Origin: CAXPZW01 sp049594615
GTDB taxonomy: Bacteria; Bacteroidota; Bacteroidia; Flavobacteriales_D; Sanyastnellaceae
DNA: 64,000 nucleotides
NCBI GenBank assembly: GCA_049594615.1
Contig: JBMYJR010000005.1
Location: forward strand, 35,318 to 99,317
Direction: 5' to 3'
Position numbers and translations under genes: made by a program. Below the pieces are notes generated by a model. That model was not told where the DNA came from, made no database searches, and was given only the letters and a program-made list of their open reading frames with translations. Shown here in pieces: positions 7,904 to 15,674 of this stretch (within the stretch, counting starts at the first letter, position 1; each line of letters starts with the position of its first letter).

Positions 7904-9240
7904 GCCACCTGCACGCGTTGCGCAGCGCTGCCTGCACGCAAGAAGTACGTACCAGACGCCAAGTCCTGCACGTCAACAACAGTGGTTTCACCGGTTGAAG
8001 TGCCTTCCACTACCACGCGTCCGCTTGCATCGCTCAAGCGCCATGGGATTCCAGACGGGAATGCTGCACTGAACCCGGTGTTGGCTGGGTTGGGGTACAC
8101 GTCCATGGTCTGAGGGGTGCCCGTGACCTCATCCACATGGATGGGGAATCCACAGGCCGGTGCCTCGTCCACATCTTCCGTGAACAGCTCACCTTCGATC
8201 ACCCACCAACGCTGCCATTGGTAGCCTTCCACGCTGTTGCCGTTCCACTGCAACTCCACCAAGGTGCCCTGCTCAGTGCCGGCCACGCGTAGGACGTTGA
8301 CGGCGTTCTCGCCCTGGTTCCAGGTCAGCGGCTGGCCGGGCTCCAAGACCTCGGGCAGGTATTCCGAAGGATCCCCCCCGGTCGTATACGCGCAGTTGGG
8401 GAAGATCAGATAGGCGTAGTCGTCGTACACGGGGTACTCGCCATACACCTTGAACAGCGGCAGTTCCCAGATGCCCCACCACACGTCAATTTCAGCGGTG
8501 AAGGCAGTGTACTCCTCGCAGCCTATGGCCATTTGGTACTCCCCCCAATCGCCATCGACCTCGGCTAACGCCAACTTGCGGGCGAAAAACGCCAGCAATC
8601 GCCCTTTGCGGTCCGGGTCGTCCAAGTGGGTATCGGTGACGGTGGTCCACCACACGTTGGGTGAGGTCAAAAAGTCGTTGTGACCCAGGGTCATGTAGGT
8701 GTTGAACGGATCTTCCAAGGCTTCGTCTGAATACACGGTGCCGTTCTCGGCAGAGAAGTAGGTCTCGCTCAAAATGGCCATGCCGGCGCTGGTACCGCCA
8801 ATGGGGCCTTCGTGGTTGTTGAGCAGGTCTTCAATGGCGTTGTCCTTCCAATACTCCACATATACCGACTGGTCGCCGCCGGCAATGAAAATGGCCTCGG
8901 CATTCGCGATTTGGGTTTGCACGTAGTCATCACCAGCGGCCGAGGCGTCATTGAAGACGATGGTCTCTACAGAGTTGACCGTGATGCCCAAGTCTGCGTA
9001 CAGGTAGTCGTTGTAGCCGTCGCTGCCCGATGCGCGCAGCACCACCACATCGCCCCCGTCGGCAGCGCTCAAAAAGCTGATCATGGCCGCGTCACTGTCC
9101 CCGCCCCCGCCGGCCAGGACGGTGCGGTTGAAAGGTTCGGTTTCTACGTCTGCCACGTCGCCCACCAAATAACTGGTGTAACTCTGGGCAGAGGCGGCTG
9201 CCGCGAGTGCGGCAAACATCAAGCTCACAAGTGTTTTCAT
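7897..9240 (-). CDS. T9SS-exported S51 (cyanophycinase-type) peptidase
   Basis: A 447-residue protein with a signal peptide (to ...AAAASAQ), a peptidase S51/cyanophycinase-type domain and a C-terminal T9SS type A sorting tail (MDVYPNPANTGFSAAF ... ASGTYFLRAG). S51 features: AGGGGDSDAAMISFL near the N-terminus, IFIAGGDQSVYV, and the nucleophile elbow GGTSAGMAIL with the catalytic Ser. Cyanophycinases cleave Asp-Arg polymer; other S51 enzymes cut Asp dipeptides. No cyanophycin synthetase is nearby, so the substrate is open. The start ATG overlaps the end of a second S51 gene by 4 bp, so the two are translationally coupled. Confidence 0.82.
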   Translation of the reverse strand: MKTLVSLMFAALAAAASAQSYTSYLVGDVADVETEPFNRTVLAGGGGDSDAAMISFLSAADGGDVVVLRASGSDGYNDYLYADLGITVNSVETIVFNDASAAGDDYVQTQIANAEAIFIAGGDQSVYVEYWKDNAIEDLLNNHEGPIGGTSAGMAILSETYFSAENGTVYSDEALEDPFNTYMTLGHNDFLTSPNVWWTTVTDTHLDDPDRKGRLLAFFARKLALAEVDGDWGEYQMAIGCEEYTAFTAEIDVWWGIWELPLFKVYGEYPVYDDYAYLIFPNCAYTTGGDPSEYLPEVLEPGQPLTWNQGENAVNVLRVAGTEQGTLVELQWNGNSVEGYQWQRWWVIEGELFTEDVDEAPACGFPIHVDEVTGTPQTMDVYPNPANTGFSAAFPSGIPWRLSDASGRVVVEGTSTGETTVVDVQDLASGTYFLRAGSAAQRVQVAH

Positions 9241-10136
9241 GGGGCAGGGATGGCAAAGGATTGGCCGGCCAGCAAGAGGTCCGTTTGCACCCCAGAGAGG
9301 CCAATGTTTCTGAATTGTTGTTGCGTGGAAGTTGGCGGACGCAGGACCACCACTTGGCTCTCACCGCACACTTCGGCGCGGCCACCTCGGACCAGGAGTG
9401 CGGTGGCCTCGTCGATGCCTATCCCCCACTTTCCGGGGTGGTCAGCCAACGCGCTGAACAGGCGGTTGTAGCGGCTGCGGGCCACAAAATGTTGGTCTAC
9501 CACCGCCCAGTCGAGCATGCCCAGACCGCTGGCGTAAATGCCGTTGTCCTTCCACACCTTGTCGTAGGTAGGCTGGTATGCTTCGCTGAAGTGTTGGTCG
9601 CCGGTGATCATGATCTCACTCATCACAGCTGCACCTGCACTGGTACCGCCCACCACCGCGCCGTGACGGTACGCATGGTGAATGGCCTCGGCAATGGGGT
9701 TGTCGCGCACCACTTCCATAAAGCGGGACTGATCGCCCCCGGTCATGTAAATGGCTGCGGCATTCTTCAGGCTGTCCAGTGCCGGTTTGTTGACCACATC
9801 GGCCAAGGTGAGGTTGAAATGAATCGGGTGGCCGCCCAAGCGTTCAAACTGCGTGGCCGCATAGGAATAGGCCGTGTCCCGTTCGCTGCTGGACATGGTC
9901 AGCACCGCGATGTACGGAGCACGGTCCGGGTCTGCAGCATCCAAAAAGCGTTGCATGAGGCTGTCTGGACGGGCTCCGCCGCCGATGATAAACAACGCAC
10001 CTTGCGGGCCATTGGTGTGATTCGCAGTCGTCTGGGTTTCTGAAGTGGGAGACTCGGAAGCGTTCGGAGGTGTTGGGGCACACCCGTGAGCCAAAAGCAG
10101 GGAACAAATCCACGCGAAAAGCAGCAAACGCATCAT
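9237..10136 (-). CDS. Lipoprotein S51 (cyanophycinase-type) peptidase
   Basis: A 299-residue paralogue of the next gene. The N-terminus is a lipoprotein signal with lipobox LLAHGC, so it is membrane-anchored. The S51 core is clear: LFIIGGGARPDSLMQRFLDAA, IYMTGGDQSRFMEV, and GGTSAGAAVMSEI with the presumed catalytic Ser. Two adjacent ATG codons start the frame (10134-10136 and 10131-10133). It is first in a two-gene minus-strand operon with the T9SS-exported S51 protein. The pair would place related activities both on the cell envelope and outside. Substrate is not known. Confidence 0.83.
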   Translation of the reverse strand: MMRLLLFAWICSLLLAHGCAPTPPNASESPTSETQTTANHTNGPQGALFIIGGGARPDSLMQRFLDAADPDRAPYIAVLTMSSSERDTAYSYAATQFERLGGHPIHFNLTLADVVNKPALDSLKNAAAIYMTGGDQSRFMEVVRDNPIAEAIHHAYRHGAVVGGTSAGAAVMSEIMITGDQHFSEAYQPTYDKVWKDNGIYASGLGMLDWAVVDQHFVARSRYNRLFSALADHPGKWGIGIDEATALLVRGGRAEVCGESQVVVLRPPTSTQQQFRNIGLSGVQTDLLLAGQSFAIPAP

Positions 10137-10141
10137 GCATT

Positions 10142-10149
10142 CAAAATTA
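10142..10149 (-). promoter_or_regulatory. -7 element TAATTTTG before S51 operon
   Basis: On the minus strand TAATTTTG matches TANNTTTG exactly and ends 5 nt before the first ATG of the S51 lipoprotein gene. No clear TTTG was found at the -33 position. It would give a leaderless or near-leaderless mRNA. Confidence 0.4.
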
Positions 10150-10171
10150 TGTAAATGCCTTGTTAAGTGGG

Positions 10172-10201
10172 TTTCGGAGCGAAAACGGGGTGTTATATTT
10201 G
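10172..10201 (+). promoter_or_regulatory. Bacteroidota promoter for thioredoxin-fold lipoprotein
   Basis: TATATTTG (10194-10201) matches the -7 consensus exactly. A weaker -33 element TTTC (10172-10175) lies 18 bp upstream. The predicted start site near 10206 leaves a leader of about 22 nt before the ATG at 10229. Confidence 0.6.
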
Positions 10202-10228
10202 GGTTCGCTAGAACAAGACACCTTCGAT

Positions 10229-11677
10229 ATGTTGTTGAAACCGCTCTTTTACGCTGCCGCCAGCCTGCTGTTGCTGGGAAGCTGTGACGAGGCGCCTGCC
10301 GCCAAAACCACCCAACCGGCTGCCAAGCCGGCCACCCCAGTGCAAGAAACCGCTGCCGCCGCGGCGCCCAATTTTGTAAATGGCATCACCGAGGCCAACT
10401 CCGGGTCCGCCACAGGCCCCATCCACCTGCACGGCAAACTGGACCGCGCGTTGCCCGCCAAGATGGTCTACCTCTACCGCATGGAGGGCAAAGACACCTA
10501 CGCCTTGGATTCGACCAACATCCAAAACAACCTGTGGGACTTTGGCACCGCCGATTACCCGGTAGGTCTCTACACGCTCGCCTTGGGCCCCAACGAAAAG
10601 AACGTGGCCACCATCGTGCTCAACCCTGTTGAGAAGGACGTGGAGCTCGGCATCCGCGGCTCACAACTGGCCAGCGGACTGTACGCGATCAACAGCGCCG
10701 AAAACACCGCCTGGTTGGCCTACGCCAAGACCGAGATCAGCACCACCAATGGTATCCGTAGCCTGAAGCGTCAAATGGGCCAGAGCTCGCTCAAAAGCAA
10801 GTTCAAGGAGCAAATCTCCCTCAAAGAACGCGAGCTGATCGGGGCGCAACACGCTGTCATCCAAGCCAACCCCGGCACCTTCGTGGCCAAGCTGTTGACC
10901 TGGAAGCAATCGCCCTACAAAACCGACAAGTCGCGCTACTGGGACGACATCGACTGGACCGACGAGTCCATCATCCGCACCCCTGTCATTCCAGACCGCA
11001 TCCAAGAATACATGCGCGCCTTTTCTGGCGGTACCGACACCGGCTTTATGAATGGCATTGATCTACTCGCCGGTAAGGCCTCAGACAACCCACAAGTGAA
11101 GCAATTCGTGCTGTTTACCTTGCTGGAAGGTTTCTACTCTTCAAAGAAAGACAACATGTGCCTTTACATCTTGGAAGACTACATCTACGGCGACAGCTGT
11201 GGTGATACCGACCTCGATGAAGTCATGCGCAAAAAGGCACAAGGCGTGGCCAACCTACAGCTCGGCAAACAGCCCCCTGGTTTCAGCTTGGCAGGCCACG
11301 ACGGCAAAAACGTGGACCTGTACCAAACCGCGCAGCAGAGCAAGTACACCTTGGTGATGTTCTGGAGCAGCTGGTGCCACAAGTGTGAGCAAGAAATCCC
11401 CGTACTAAAGAACGTATACAACTCGTACAACAGCCAAGGGTTTGAAGTAATTGGTGTTTCCCTGGATATGGACCGCAACGATTGGCTCGGCGCCATCAAC
11501 GAACGCCAAATCCCCTGGGCGCAAGTCTGCGAGTTTGCGCAGTACGAAGGCCCCATTGCCAAGGACTACCGCATCAACGCCACCCCAACCCTGTACCTGC
11601 TGGACAACAACCTCAAGATTGTGCTCAAGCCCGAGCGCATCCACGAGGTACAGGCCTTCCTGCAGCAAAACATTTAA
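10229..11677 (+). CDS. TlpA-like thioredoxin-fold lipoprotein
   Basis: About 482 residues from the ATG at 10229, chosen because it begins a lipoprotein signal (LLLLGSCDEA). The frame is open further upstream but lacks signal features. The N-terminal part (about 90-190) resembles the DUF4369 domain that precedes thioredoxin domains in Bacteroidota; a long helical middle follows. The C-terminal 150 residues are a TlpA/AhpC-type thioredoxin domain with redox motif WCHKC and the cis-Pro segment NATPTLYLL. It probably works in periplasmic disulfide exchange or reduction, anchored to a membrane. A strong terminator follows. Confidence 0.83.
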   Translation: MLLKPLFYAAASLLLLGSCDEAPAAKTTQPAAKPATPVQETAAAAAPNFVNGITEANSGSATGPIHLHGKLDRALPAKMVYLYRMEGKDTYALDSTNIQNNLWDFGTADYPVGLYTLALGPNEKNVATIVLNPVEKDVELGIRGSQLASGLYAINSAENTAWLAYAKTEISTTNGIRSLKRQMGQSSLKSKFKEQISLKERELIGAQHAVIQANPGTFVAKLLTWKQSPYKTDKSRYWDDIDWTDESIIRTPVIPDRIQEYMRAFSGGTDTGFMNGIDLLAGKASDNPQVKQFVLFTLLEGFYSSKKDNMCLYILEDYIYGDSCGDTDLDEVMRKKAQGVANLQLGKQPPGFSLAGHDGKNVDLYQTAQQSKYTLVMFWSSWCHKCEQEIPVLKNVYNSYNSQGFEVIGVSLDMDRNDWLGAINERQIPWAQVCEFAQYEGPIAKDYRINATPTLYLLDNNLKIVLKPERIHEVQAFLQQNI

Positions 11678-11702
11678 TCCACGGTTGATTCCCGGATGTT
11701 GG

Positions 11703-11728
11703 AAAGCGCTCTTCGGAGCGCTTTTTTT
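11703..11728 (+). terminator. Terminator with TTCG tetraloop
   Basis: Stem AAAGCGCTC / GAGCGCTTT closed by a TTCG loop, followed by seven T. It ends just before the start of the glycerophosphodiesterase gene at 11734. Confidence 0.9.
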
Positions 11729-11733
11729 GTGGC

Positions 11734-12666
11734 ATGCGATTGCTATTCACCGCAGCTGTGGCGGTTCTCTTGGCCGCCTGTGCCACTGCTCCTAAAGGAG
11801 CAGCCACCCCACCTGTCGATGCCGCTCCTGTTGCGGTTGAACTTCAAGGCCACCGCGGGTGCCGCGGGTTGCGGCCTGAAAACACCTGGCCGGCGTTTCA
11901 ACACGCCATGGATTTGGGAGTGACAACGTTGGAAATGGACGTGGTGCTCTCGGCAGACAGCCAACTGATCGTGAGCCACGAGCCGTGGATCAACGTAGAC
12001 ATTTGCGCCTGGCCGGATTCCACCACTGAAGATCCCCAGCGCTACAACATCCACACGATGACTGCTGAAGAAGTGGCCGGCTTTTCCTGCGGCACCTTCC
12101 CGTTCGAGCGATTTCCGGAACAGCGCCAAGTGGCCACCTTCAAACCCGTGTTCGGAGACGTCCTCGATTCGGTGGTGGCCTACAGCAACCAACACCGCTT
12201 AAACCTGCCCGACATCAACGTGGAAATCAAGAGTCGCCCCGCGTGGGAACCTCACTTCCAACCCGCCCCCGAGGTGTATGTAGACGCCTTTCTGCGCAAG
12301 CTCGATGCGGCGGCTTACCCTGGACGCGTCACCGTCCAAAGCTTTGACCCGCGCATTTTGATTGCATTGCACGACCGGCGCCCCACGCTGGAGCTGGTCT
12401 ACCTCACCGAACAACCGTTGGACTCCCCCGACAAGGCCGTGGAAACCCTGGGCTTCACGCCGGCGGTCTACAGCCCGGCCTTCCAATGGGTGACCGCGCG
12501 GACACAGAGAGCCTGCGCGCGTTTAGGGATGGAGCTGGTGGTGTGGACGGTCAATGCGCCCGAAGACATGCAAAAACTGGTGGCGTTGGGCGTGGATGGC
12601 ATCATTACCGATTACCCCAACCGGTTTGTGGCTTTTGCCGAAGAGAACGGGGTGACCATTCGCTGA
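11734..12666 (+). CDS. Glycerophosphodiester phosphodiesterase lipoprotein
   Basis: A 310-residue GDPD-family enzyme. The lipobox LLAACATAP indicates a lipoprotein. The catalytic barrel signature GHRGCRGLRPENTWPAF (the first His and the Glu are active-site residues) is followed by LEMDVVLSADSQLIVSHEP (metal Glu/Asp and second catalytic His). The C-terminal barrel strands VWTVNAPEDMQKLVALGVDGIITDYP are also typical. It would hydrolyse glycerophosphodiesters to glycerol-3-phosphate and an alcohol in the periplasm. The start lies only 6 bp beyond the preceding terminator T-run, so any promoter must overlap it or transcription reads through. Confidence 0.88.
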   Translation: MRLLFTAAVAVLLAACATAPKGAATPPVDAAPVAVELQGHRGCRGLRPENTWPAFQHAMDLGVTTLEMDVVLSADSQLIVSHEPWINVDICAWPDSTTEDPQRYNIHTMTAEEVAGFSCGTFPFERFPEQRQVATFKPVFGDVLDSVVAYSNQHRLNLPDINVEIKSRPAWEPHFQPAPEVYVDAFLRKLDAAAYPGRVTVQSFDPRILIALHDRRPTLELVYLTEQPLDSPDKAVETLGFTPAVYSPAFQWVTARTQRACARLGMELVVWTVNAPEDMQKLVALGVDGIITDYPNRFVAFAEENGVTIR

Positions 12667-13557
12667 TCAGCGGCGCTGGGCTTCCCACTCCTGAAACATC
12701 CGAAACACCACCCCGTCTGACAGGCCCACTTTGGGCACCGACATGTGCTGCACGCCTGCAAAACGCATAAAGTTGTGGTAGATCTCGGCAGCCGGGATGA
12801 TCACATCCGCGCGGTCAGGACGCAGTCCAAGTTTGTTGACGCGCTCGGTATAGGTGTAGCTGCTGTAGTGGGCGTGCATCTCCTCGATTTCCTCGGCAGT
12901 GATGGTTTCGCTGGGGCGCTTGCCCACCTCCTTGAAGATCTTGTTGATGTTGCCACCGGTACCCACGGCCACCAAGTCCTGGTAGTCCGAGGCGCCGAGT
13001 TCTTGGACCCAGTGGCGAGCCTTGACCCACTTCTTCTTGTTGACCTTGCCTTGCAGCATCCGCACGGTGCCAATCCCAAAGGACTTGGAATGCACCCGCT
13101 TGCCTTTCAATATCAGGGTCACCTCCGTGGAACCACCGCCCACGTCGATGTAGAGGTAGTTGCCAAGCGGGTCGAGCTTTTGGTTGAGGAAGGTGGAAAC
13201 GATCAGGTCGGCTTCTACTTCACCGGTGATGATCTCGATTTCGATGTTGGCGCACTTGAGGATGCGCTTGACCACTTCGTCCCCGTTTTCGGCCTCGCGC
13301 ATGGCGGAGGTGGCCACTGCGCGGTACTGCTCCACGTCGTGTACATCCATGAGGTACCAAAAGGCCTTCATGGCGCTTTCCAAACGCTCAGCGTTGCGCG
13401 TGCCGATGCGGGATTTGCTGAAAACGTCTGCTCCCAATCGGATCGGGATGCGGAAAAAGGCCACCTTCTCGATGGCGTAGCCGTCGCTTCCACTGCTGAC
13501 CTTTTCGATCAACAGGCGTACTGCGTTGGAACCAATGTCTATCGCTGCGAGTTTCAC
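12667..13557 (-). CDS. ppx: Ppx/GppA-family phosphatase (exopolyphosphatase)
   Basis: A 296-residue protein with the actin-like ATPase signatures of the Ppx/GppA family: AIDIGSNAVRLLI (phosphate 1 loop) and YIDVGGGSTEVTLI (phosphate 2 loop), plus AVATSAMREAENGDEV. It is the short one-module form and lacks the C-terminal HD-type domain of E. coli Ppx. It should remove terminal phosphate from polyphosphate and/or pppGpp. The start codon is GTG (13555-13557). It lies 64 bp after ppk1 on the same strand, so polyP synthesis and turnover are linked. A near-match -7 element (TAGTTTTT) sits 4 nt before the GTG. Confidence 0.88.
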   Translation of the reverse strand: MKLAAIDIGSNAVRLLIEKVSSGSDGYAIEKVAFFRIPIRLGADVFSKSRIGTRNAERLESAMKAFWYLMDVHDVEQYRAVATSAMREAENGDEVVKRILKCANIEIEIITGEVEADLIVSTFLNQKLDPLGNYLYIDVGGGSTEVTLILKGKRVHSKSFGIGTVRMLQGKVNKKKWVKARHWVQELGASDYQDLVAVGTGGNINKIFKEVGKRPSETITAEEIEEMHAHYSSYTYTERVNKLGLRPDRADVIIPAAEIYHNFMRFAGVQHMSVPKVGLSDGVVFRMFQEWEAQRR

Positions 13558-13621
13558 GCTGAAAAACTAGGGATGGTGGGACGAGGTGCTGTCATCGGGC
13601 GTCTGACTTTTTTCAAGGGGA

Positions 13622-15661
13622 TCACTTCAACTTGTTCGCATACAGGTTGTACACCTCTTCTTGGCTGTTGAAGATTTGCCCGGGTTTGCCCTTGACGTAG
13701 CGGTTGCGCAGCTTCTCGTCCACGTGGCGAGCCTTGACGTTGTCCTTGAATTGGGCGTTGAGGTATTCGGTGAGTTCGGATTGCACGCGCACGTCGTAGA
13801 CCGGGGCGGTGACCTCGATGCGGTGATCGATGTTGCGGGTCATCCAATCGGCCGAGCTCAGGTAGTACAGCGGGTCTCCCCCGTTGCAGAACACAAAAAT
13901 GCGGCTGTGCTCCAGGTAGCGTCCTACAATGCTGATGACGGTGATGTTCTCGCTTTGTCCGGGCACGCCGGGCACCAAACTGCACACGCCGCGCACAATC
14001 AAACGCACGCGCACACCAGCGCAACTGGCTTCGTACAACTTGCCGATCATGCCCGGGTCCACCAGGTTGTTCAGCTTGAGGGTGATCCACGCCTTTTCTC
14101 CGGCCTTGGCCGCACGGATTTCGGCGTTGATCAATGCGGTAAACTTGCGGCGAGTGCCGTAAGGCGAAACCACCAAATGGCGGAAGGTCGGACGCAGGTA
14201 ATTGCTCTCAAAAAAGTCAAACACCTTCTTGACCTCGTTGGTGATGCGGCGGTCGCAGGTCAGCAGCGAAGTATCGGAGTAGATGCGCGCGGTCTTCTCA
14301 TGGAAGTTGCCCGTACCCACGTGTGCCACACGGTAGGCCGACTTCTTGTCGCGCAGCGAAATCAAAATGAGCTTGCCGTGGACTTTGAGTCCAGATACGC
14401 CAAAAATCACCTTGATGCCGTTGTCCTGCAGCTTGTTGCTCCACTTGATGTTGTTGCGTTCATCAAAGCGCGCCTGCAGCTCAATGACCACGGTCACCTT
14501 CTTGCCGTTCTTGGCTGCGTTGATCAAGGCGTTCATCACCGAGGAATCCTTGGCCACCCTGTACAGGTTGATACGGATGCGACGCACCTTGGGGTCGATG
14601 GCCGCCTCGCGCAGCAAATCCACCACATGCCCAAAGGTCTGGTACGGGTAGTTGAGCAACACATCGCGCTTTTTGATCTCGCGGATGATGCTGGTTTTGC
14701 CCCTGAGGTCCGGATGCGGAACAGGCGGCTGCGGTGAAAAACAAAGCTCCTTCGAACCAAAGTCCGGGAAGCTCATGAGGTCGCGTTTGTTGTGGTAACG
14801 TCCCCCTGGAATCATCTCGCCGGCCTCCATGCCGGTTTGGATCATCAAAAAGTTCAGGAACCGTTCTGGGATGGTTTCGTCATACACAAAGCGTACGTAC
14901 TCGCCCTTCTTGCGGCGGGCGATGCTCTTGGACATCTTCTCCACGAGCGACTTGGAGATGTCGTCGTCGATGTCCAACTCCGCGTCGCGGGTGATCTTGA
15001 GGGTGTAGGCCTCGGTCTGCACGGTGTTAAACAGGGCAAACAATCGCTTGAGGCGGAAGCGAATCACATCATCCACAAACATGACATGGTGCTGGCCTTC
15101 CGGCGCGGGCAACTCCACAAAGCGCGGCAGCGAATCGGGAATCTCCATAAGTCCGTAGCGCACCTTGCCCGCATCGTCTTCGAGGCGAACGGCAAAGTAG
15201 ATCACGCTGTCCTTCAACTGCGGAAACTTGGCCCGGCCCGAGAGCATGATGGGCACCAAACGCGGGCGCACTTGGCTGCGGAAGTATTCGGTCACAAAGA
15301 CCTCTTGCTCGGGGCTCAGTTCGGTGTGGTCCAAGAGGTGGATGCCCTCGGTGGCCATGTCTGCTTCCAAGGCTTCGTACGCCTCTTCGAACTTGTCTTG
15401 TTGACGCAGGACGATGTCATGGATCTGGTCCAGGACGGTGTCCGGATCGTCCACCGGGTCGGTCTCGGGGCGCTTTTTGAGGGCGGCCACGCGACGAAGC
15501 GACGCCACACGCACCCGGAAAAACTCGTCGAGGTTGTTGGAAAAGATGCCCAAGAAACGCATGCGTTCGATGAGCGGATTCCGGTTGTCCTCGGCCTCTT
15601 GCAGCACACGTTCGTTGAACGAGAGCCAGCTGATTTCCCGGTTGATGTGGGTGAACTTCAT
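13622..15661 (-). CDS. ppk1: Polyphosphate kinase 1
   Basis: A 679-residue PPK1, full length. Signatures: N-terminal REISWLSFNERVLQEAED and FLGIFSNNLDEFFRVRVAS, the LKVHGKLILI segment with the conserved His likely to be autophosphorylated, and VAHVGTGNFHEKTARIYSD followed by LLTCDRRITNEVKKVFDFFE. It reversibly moves the gamma-phosphate of ATP onto polyphosphate. The gene starts 13 bp after the valS stop and is followed by ppx, giving a valS-ppk1-ppx order on the minus strand. Confidence 0.96.
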   Translation of the reverse strand: MKFTHINREISWLSFNERVLQEAEDNRNPLIERMRFLGIFSNNLDEFFRVRVASLRRVAALKKRPETDPVDDPDTVLDQIHDIVLRQQDKFEEAYEALEADMATEGIHLLDHTELSPEQEVFVTEYFRSQVRPRLVPIMLSGRAKFPQLKDSVIYFAVRLEDDAGKVRYGLMEIPDSLPRFVELPAPEGQHHVMFVDDVIRFRLKRLFALFNTVQTEAYTLKITRDAELDIDDDISKSLVEKMSKSIARRKKGEYVRFVYDETIPERFLNFLMIQTGMEAGEMIPGGRYHNKRDLMSFPDFGSKELCFSPQPPVPHPDLRGKTSIIREIKKRDVLLNYPYQTFGHVVDLLREAAIDPKVRRIRINLYRVAKDSSVMNALINAAKNGKKVTVVIELQARFDERNNIKWSNKLQDNGIKVIFGVSGLKVHGKLILISLRDKKSAYRVAHVGTGNFHEKTARIYSDTSLLTCDRRITNEVKKVFDFFESNYLRPTFRHLVVSPYGTRRKFTALINAEIRAAKAGEKAWITLKLNNLVDPGMIGKLYEASCAGVRVRLIVRGVCSLVPGVPGQSENITVISIVGRYLEHSRIFVFCNGGDPLYYLSSADWMTRNIDHRIEVTAPVYDVRVQSELTEYLNAQFKDNVKARHVDEKLRNRYVKGKPGQIFNSQEEVYNLYANKLK

Positions 15662-15674
15662 GGGCAGGTCAACC

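Noticed and set aside
7897..10136. S51 genes as part of a cyanophycin synthesis and storage locus
   Set aside because: Both proteins are exported, and no cyanophycin synthetase is present, so an internal storage role does not fit.
12745..14737. Two long plus-strand ORFs antisense to ppx and ppk1
   Set aside because: Both lie fully inside well-supported genes on the other strand and show only low-complexity or His/Val-rich translations.
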